From assembly GCA_030550295.1 (NCBI GenBank), contig JAUQPQ010000065.1:1-9184 (forward strand): a stretch of 9,184 bases of DNA, in the 5' to 3' direction. Below the pieces are notes generated by a model. It was not told the DNA's origin. It saw only the letters and a list, made by a program, of their open reading frames with translations, and did not search any database. The position numbers and the translations under genes are program-made. This document shows positions 6,350 to 9,184 of the stretch, piece by piece. Numbering within the stretch: the stretch's first letter is position 1; every line of letters starts with the position of its first letter. Source of the DNA: Chloroflexota bacterium. GTDB lineage: Bacteria; Chloroflexota; Dehalococcoidia; SM23-28-2; HRBIN24.

Positions 6350-7547
6350 GGGGGCCATCGGCGTAGAACCTTACTGGCCACAAGGGGTTATGAGGTATTT
6401 GGCCCCGCCGGTCATCCCTCCGGAAGAGGCCTTTGTGCGGCGGCCCCTTTCTCGGGCTGGCAAGAGCGTGGCCCTGCGGGAAGGAGATCGCGCCCTAACG
6501 TATGGGGAGCTGACAAGTGAGGTAGAGGCCAGGGCAGCCCTTGTCCCCTCCCTTCTGGGGGAGGGCCAGAGGCTGGCCCTAGTCCTGTCCAGCCGAATGG
6601 AGGAGGCCCTGTGGTTGCTGGCCGCCTTATGGGCCCGTTGCCATGTTTACCCTGTAGACCCCTCTTTGCCTCCCAGCGATGTCCAGCGCTCCCTCCAGCG
6701 TTTTCAGCCGGATGTGGTCTTAGTAGAGGAGGGGGCTTGGGTGCCCCTCCTTGAGCCTTGGCAGTCTGCCTGTGTCCTGGTAGACCAACTACGTCCTGAA
6801 GGTAGGGCCCAGCGCCGCCCAGGGGAAGCCTTCCTCTACTTGGCGGGAGAGGGTGGGGCTTTATTCCGTTTCAGCTCTCGGGCCCTTCTGGCCATGGCCG
6901 TATCGTGGTCTGCCTATCTGGACGTGAAAGGCGTAGTCCTGCAGGTGGAGCCGTTGGGCACGTGGGAAGGCCTGTGCACCCTTCTGTCTGCCCTCTTCCG
7001 CGCTAGCCAGATTCTTCAGGCCGATGTCGCTAATGGCAGGCTAGAAATGCTTAGGGAGATGGAGGCCTATTACTCAGTGGTGCGGTGGGACTGGGCGCAA
7101 TATCTGGCTGAAGGCCTGCCTCGGGGCAGGATAGGGGCCGTATATCTATCGGTGAGGGAGCCTCCCCCTCCTAGGCAATTCCGGCGCCTGGCAAACCTCC
7201 TCTATCCGAGCCTTGCCCTTCTAGTGTTCGGCTTACCTGAGATAGGGCCGGCGGTAGCCCATCACCCTGGTTGGTTTCTGGAGGATTCCATCGGCCTGCC
7301 CATCACCAACGTAGACCTGTGGCCCCTAAACCCTGAAACGGGAGAGCCCCTGGACCTCTCTTGGGAGGCCTTGGAGTATGGGGAGATGGGGGTCAAGTCG
7401 CCTATGGTGGCCTCCGGGGCCTTGCCTGAGGAGGCATGGGGGGAAAGGGTACGAGGGGAATGGATCCGGACTCATCGCCTGGCCCAGAGCGATGCTAATG
7501 GCTTCTTATATTTGCTCCCACACAGGGTAAGGGCTTCGGGTTCGTGA
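6342..7547 (+). CDS. Degenerate acyl-CoA-synthetase-like protein (AMP-binding N-domain only, P-loop lost)
   Basis: A 401-residue protein overlapping the ligase gene by 8 nt. The ANL-superfamily N-domain is recognisable: VALREGDRALTYGELTSEVEA (43-63), then LALVLSSRMEEALWLLAALW and VYPVDPSLPPSDVQRSL (78-118), the usual 'pvdP.lp...' block. FGLPEIG (296-302) matches Y-G-x-T-E, keeping Glu 300. SIGLPITNVDLWPLNPETGEPL (about 316-337) and YGEMGVKSPMVASG match the following blocks. The core is eroded. Where a Y-T-S-G-T-T-G-x-P-K loop should be, residues 164-178 read FLYLAGEGGALFRFS, with no Ser/Thr/Lys. W-x-R-T-G-D is replaced by WIRTHRLAQSDANGFLYL (374-391), losing the ribose-binding Asp. The protein ends at the hinge, so the roughly 100-residue C-terminal lid is absent. 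It is most likely a non-catalytic or regulatory subunit, or an acyl-binding protein. A pseudogene is less likely given the intact frame and strong ribosome site. Confidence 0.72.
   Translation: MSKGAIGVEPYWPQGVMRYLAPPVIPPEEAFVRRPLSRAGKSVALREGDRALTYGELTSEVEARAALVPSLLGEGQRLALVLSSRMEEALWLLAALWARCHVYPVDPSLPPSDVQRSLQRFQPDVVLVEEGAWVPLLEPWQSACVLVDQLRPEGRAQRRPGEAFLYLAGEGGALFRFSSRALLAMAVSWSAYLDVKGVVLQVEPLGTWEGLCTLLSALFRASQILQADVANGRLEMLREMEAYYSVVRWDWAQYLAEGLPRGRIGAVYLSVREPPPPRQFRRLANLLYPSLALLVFGLPEIGPAVAHHPGWFLEDSIGLPITNVDLWPLNPETGEPLDLSWEALEYGEMGVKSPMVASGALPEEAWGERVRGEWIRTHRLAQSDANGFLYLLPHRVRASGS
7506..7547. other. Tail-to-tail antisense overlap of two convergent genes
   Basis: The last 42 nt of the ANL-like gene (TGA at 7545-7547) also encode the last residues of the minus-strand U32 gene (stop at 7506-7508). 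No inverted repeat followed by a T-run was recognised by eye on either strand around this junction, so termination of both operons here is unexplained. Confidence 0.85.
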
Positions 7548-8621
7548 GGGGGAGGCGATTGGTGCCCGGAAGCAACCGCTAGTTATGCGCTCAAGTATAG
7601 TGCTGACTGGGCGCTCATAGTTCTGTGGCGGGGCGATCTCTTCTACTGCTCTTTGGGCCCACAGGTCACAGTAACGGCAAGATAGGCATCCTAGCCTACA
7701 TGGCCTCCCCTTAAGCCCCTGGACGAAACCGTCAAGTAACGAATTACGGACCCTATACGGCAAAGGCCCAAAGGGGATCACGTTGTCGACGGGGTCTAGA
7801 AGGTCGTTCAGGTCACCTTCGTAGGAGCGAGAGGCATAGGCAGTGGCTACCCGCAGCAGCCAGTGGTAGTCCTGGGTCCTGCCCCAGATCTTGAAAGCGT
7901 TAAAGCCCAACTTTTCATAGAAACTCACATCCTCTGGCCTGATCCAGGGCAGTTTGAGGAGCTGGGCACGACCCTTCACCCTAGCTAAGGAGCACCGAAG
8001 GAGGGAGTAGTCCACGTATCCGCCCTTAGGGCATTCATGGGCATGGCTGAGATAGGTCCCATGATTAATGCGGAGGGGGCAATGAAGGAGGCAGCCCACG
8101 TTGACGGAAAGGAAGAGCTGGCAACTCGCCTTCTCCCGTACTGCCATAAGGGCCTCGAAGTCCCTGTTGAAGGAGTCGTCCAGGTAGATGCCATCGGCGC
8201 CCAGCTCCTGCCAAAAGAGCACCTTGGGTACGCTGTCCACTTGGGCGCCCAAGGATATGTGGACCCGAAGGGATGACCTCCTCTTCACCAGCTCGGCCAG
8301 GTAGGGGGAGGCGACGATAACTCCTTCGGCGCCTATGCTTTCCAGCCAGGCGAGCATCTCTACTGCCCACCGCTGCCACTGGGCAGTGAACTCCTGTCCG
8401 CCGAAACAAGTGTAGTTAAGGGCATAATAGAAGGTAATCCCCCGCCTCCTGGCCGCCTCTATATGGGTTGCCAGCTTTTGGTGGGAAGGCTGAGGAAGCC
8501 ACTGGGCAGGGCGTAGACCTGTGAGGTGGGGTAAAGACCCGTAAATGGCCCATTGAGGCCCCGTGGGCAGATCGTCCAAGAGCTCATCTTGGAAAGTAGT
8601 GGGTAGCATGAAGAGGGTCAT
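7506..8621 (-). CDS. Peptidase U32-family protein with two cysteine clusters (putative Fe-S enzyme)
   Basis: A 371-residue protein of the U32 family. Despite the name, characterised members (UbiU/UbiV, RlhA, TrhP) are Fe-S proteins that act in O2-independent hydroxylation of quinone precursors or RNA. Seen here: a TIM-barrel-like series including VHISLGAQVDS (about 120-130) and LGADGIYLDDSFNRDFEAL (140-158); a cysteine set C177-x3-C181-x15-C197-x12-C210, where U32 proteins carry their [4Fe-4S] ligands; and LPWIRPEDVSFYEKLGFNAFKIWGR (224-248), a strong family signature. A second cluster, C308-x3-C312-x2-C315-x2-C318 near the C-terminus, looks like another Fe-S or zinc site. The start is ATG 8621 (MTLFML), not the longer open frame to 8699, because it overlaps the chaperone stop as ATGA and follows AGAGGGGGGAGAG. 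Context with a molybdoenzyme chaperone suggests anaerobic quinone or cofactor chemistry (inference). The exact substrate is unknown. Confidence 0.83.
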   Translation of the reverse strand: MTLFMLPTTFQDELLDDLPTGPQWAIYGSLPHLTGLRPAQWLPQPSHQKLATHIEAARRRGITFYYALNYTCFGGQEFTAQWQRWAVEMLAWLESIGAEGVIVASPYLAELVKRRSSLRVHISLGAQVDSVPKVLFWQELGADGIYLDDSFNRDFEALMAVREKASCQLFLSVNVGCLLHCPLRINHGTYLSHAHECPKGGYVDYSLLRCSLARVKGRAQLLKLPWIRPEDVSFYEKLGFNAFKIWGRTQDYHWLLRVATAYASRSYEGDLNDLLDPVDNVIPFGPLPYRVRNSLLDGFVQGLKGRPCRLGCLSCRYCDLWAQRAVEEIAPPQNYERPVSTILERITSGCFRAPIASPSRTRSPYPVWEQI

Positions 8622-9184
8622 ATCTCTCCCCCCTCTGTATTCAAAAGTTGGCAGAGGTAGCGATAGTCGGCATCGAGGAAGCGCCAGGTAAAAAGGCAAA
8701 GGGCCTTATAGAAAAGGGGCGCCTTATGTTGGGCAACTTGCTGGGCAAGCCTCGGTACCCAGGAGAGGAGGTGTCGCTCCAGGAAGTCCCTTTGGGCCCG
8801 CCAATAAGAGCCTATCTCCGTTTGTGGGTGCAGTTCAGAGGCGGCCAGCCGCCCCATGAACTCGAGCAGGATGGTCAGATGGTCAGGCATGTGGCCTGGG
8901 GCAAGGCGCAGGCCGAAGAAACTGTAGAAGCGTACCAGTTCCTCCATCACCTGCATCCGGTCGCGGAAGTGGTGGCCGCTGTATAGGGGGAAAGGAGGGC
9001 CTTTGGGCCCCACATCAAATAGCCCTACGTATCCCTCCTGGAGCCTAGCTAAAGAAGTGGTGGCACGGAACCCTTTCCTTATAGGAAGTCGATAGGGGAG
9101 CTGTGATGTAGCCTGCCTAAGCTGGTCGAACCATTCCCTTGTGCGCAGCTGATGGAAGAACTGCCGAGAGGGATATATATAGGC
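8618..9184 (-). CDS. Second TorD/NarJ-type molybdoenzyme assembly chaperone, N-terminus cut by window end
   Basis: 188 residues are visible; the frame stays open to the window edge (the first readable residues are AYIYPSRQFFHQLR), so the true start lies beyond 9184, probably by only a few tens of residues given a usual 200-230. A GTG at 9011-9013 is in frame but is not the start: family-like sequence (SLARLQEGYVGLFD) lies upstream of it. Diagnostic blocks are FDVGPKGPPFPLYSGHHF, then VMEELVRFYSFFGL and MPDHLTILLEFMGRL, the P-D-H-L-x3-L-E-F-M signature of chaperones serving type II enzymes (EbdD/DdhD/NarJ relatives). It shares the VME-[DE]-x-[LV]-RFY-x-[WF]-F pattern with the plus-strand chaperone but is clearly diverged from it. 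It is coupled to the U32 gene by an ATGA overlap. Its client is not in the window and is expected further along the minus-strand operon, beyond the right edge. Confidence 0.88.
   Translation of the reverse strand, partial: AYIYPSRQFFHQLRTREWFDQLRQATSQLPYRLPIRKGFRATTSLARLQEGYVGLFDVGPKGPPFPLYSGHHFRDRMQVMEELVRFYSFFGLRLAPGHMPDHLTILLEFMGRLAASELHPQTEIGSYWRAQRDFLERHLLSWVPRLAQQVAQHKAPLFYKALCLFTWRFLDADYRYLCQLLNTEGGEI
8624..8636 (-). promoter_or_regulatory. Ribosome binding site deciding the U32 gene start
   Basis: Read on the minus strand this is AGAGGGGGGAGAG, ending 2 nt before the ATG at 8621 with its G-run about 6 nt upstream. Together with the 4-nt ATGA overlap it favours this start over an upstream in-frame codon at 8699, which would need a 26-residue extension entirely inside the chaperone gene. 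Confidence 0.75.

Noticed and set aside
8622..8699. Longer N-terminus for the U32 gene
   Set aside because: The extra 26 residues lie inside the chaperone coding end, and the ATG at 8621 has an ATGA overlap and a purine-rich ribosome site.
8648..8986. Plus-strand 112-aa open frame opposite the second chaperone
   Set aside because: The minus-strand frame here carries clear TorD/NarJ signatures; the plus frame has none and sits in no operon.

Overview
The window is gene-dense, GC-rich DNA (mid-to-high fifties percent GC by eye). Six plus-strand genes and the 3' end of a seventh converge on two minus-strand genes. No RNA gene, insertion sequence, CRISPR array or long intergenic gap was seen. 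Gene content (type II DMSO-reductase-family molybdoenzyme, dedicated TorD/NarJ-type chaperones, U32 Fe-S protein, PaaK-type ligase) points to an anaerobic or facultative bacterium. Base composition, frequent AGG/CTA/ATA codons and tight ATGA overlaps would fit Chloroflexota or another deep-branching, possibly thermophilic lineage. That placement is a low-confidence guess.

Plus strand, 1-4322: a respiratory-type molybdoenzyme module. In order it holds the C-terminus of an Fe-S beta subunit (NarH/EbdB/SerB type), a TorD-family assembly chaperone, a 933-residue Mo-bisMGD alpha subunit, and a small four-helix membrane protein that may be the anchor or quinone-side subunit. The genes overlap by 1, 4 and 4 nt, so they are almost certainly one transcript. 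The alpha subunit has no Tat signal and cannot be extended upstream, because a stop codon lies in frame just before its ATG.

Plus strand, 4326-7547: three consecutive proteins related to adenylate-forming enzymes, continuing the same operon (gaps of 3 nt and 11 nt, then an 8-nt overlap). Only the middle one (438 aa, phenylacetate-CoA-ligase-like) keeps the expected catalytic motifs. The first (231 aa) looks like a PaaK-type fold lacking its central nucleotide-binding part. The third (401 aa) looks like an acyl-CoA-synthetase N-domain with an erased P-loop, an altered TGD motif and no C-terminal domain. This trio is the most unusual part of the window.

Minus strand, 9184-7506: a second TorD/NarJ-type chaperone, cut by the window end, is joined by an ATGA overlap to a U32-family protein carrying two separate cysteine clusters. 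A second chaperone on the opposite strand suggests another molybdoenzyme operon lies just outside the window. The two operons meet tail to tail with a 42-nt antisense overlap of their last genes.

Working model (inference): a cytoplasm-facing type II molybdoenzyme, perhaps a hydroxylase/dehydrogenase or a reductase of unknown substrate, is co-expressed with an adenylation/CoA-ligation module made of one active and two degenerate subunits. The U32 protein may contribute an Fe-S-dependent modification or hydroxylation step. The substrate cannot be named from sequence alone.
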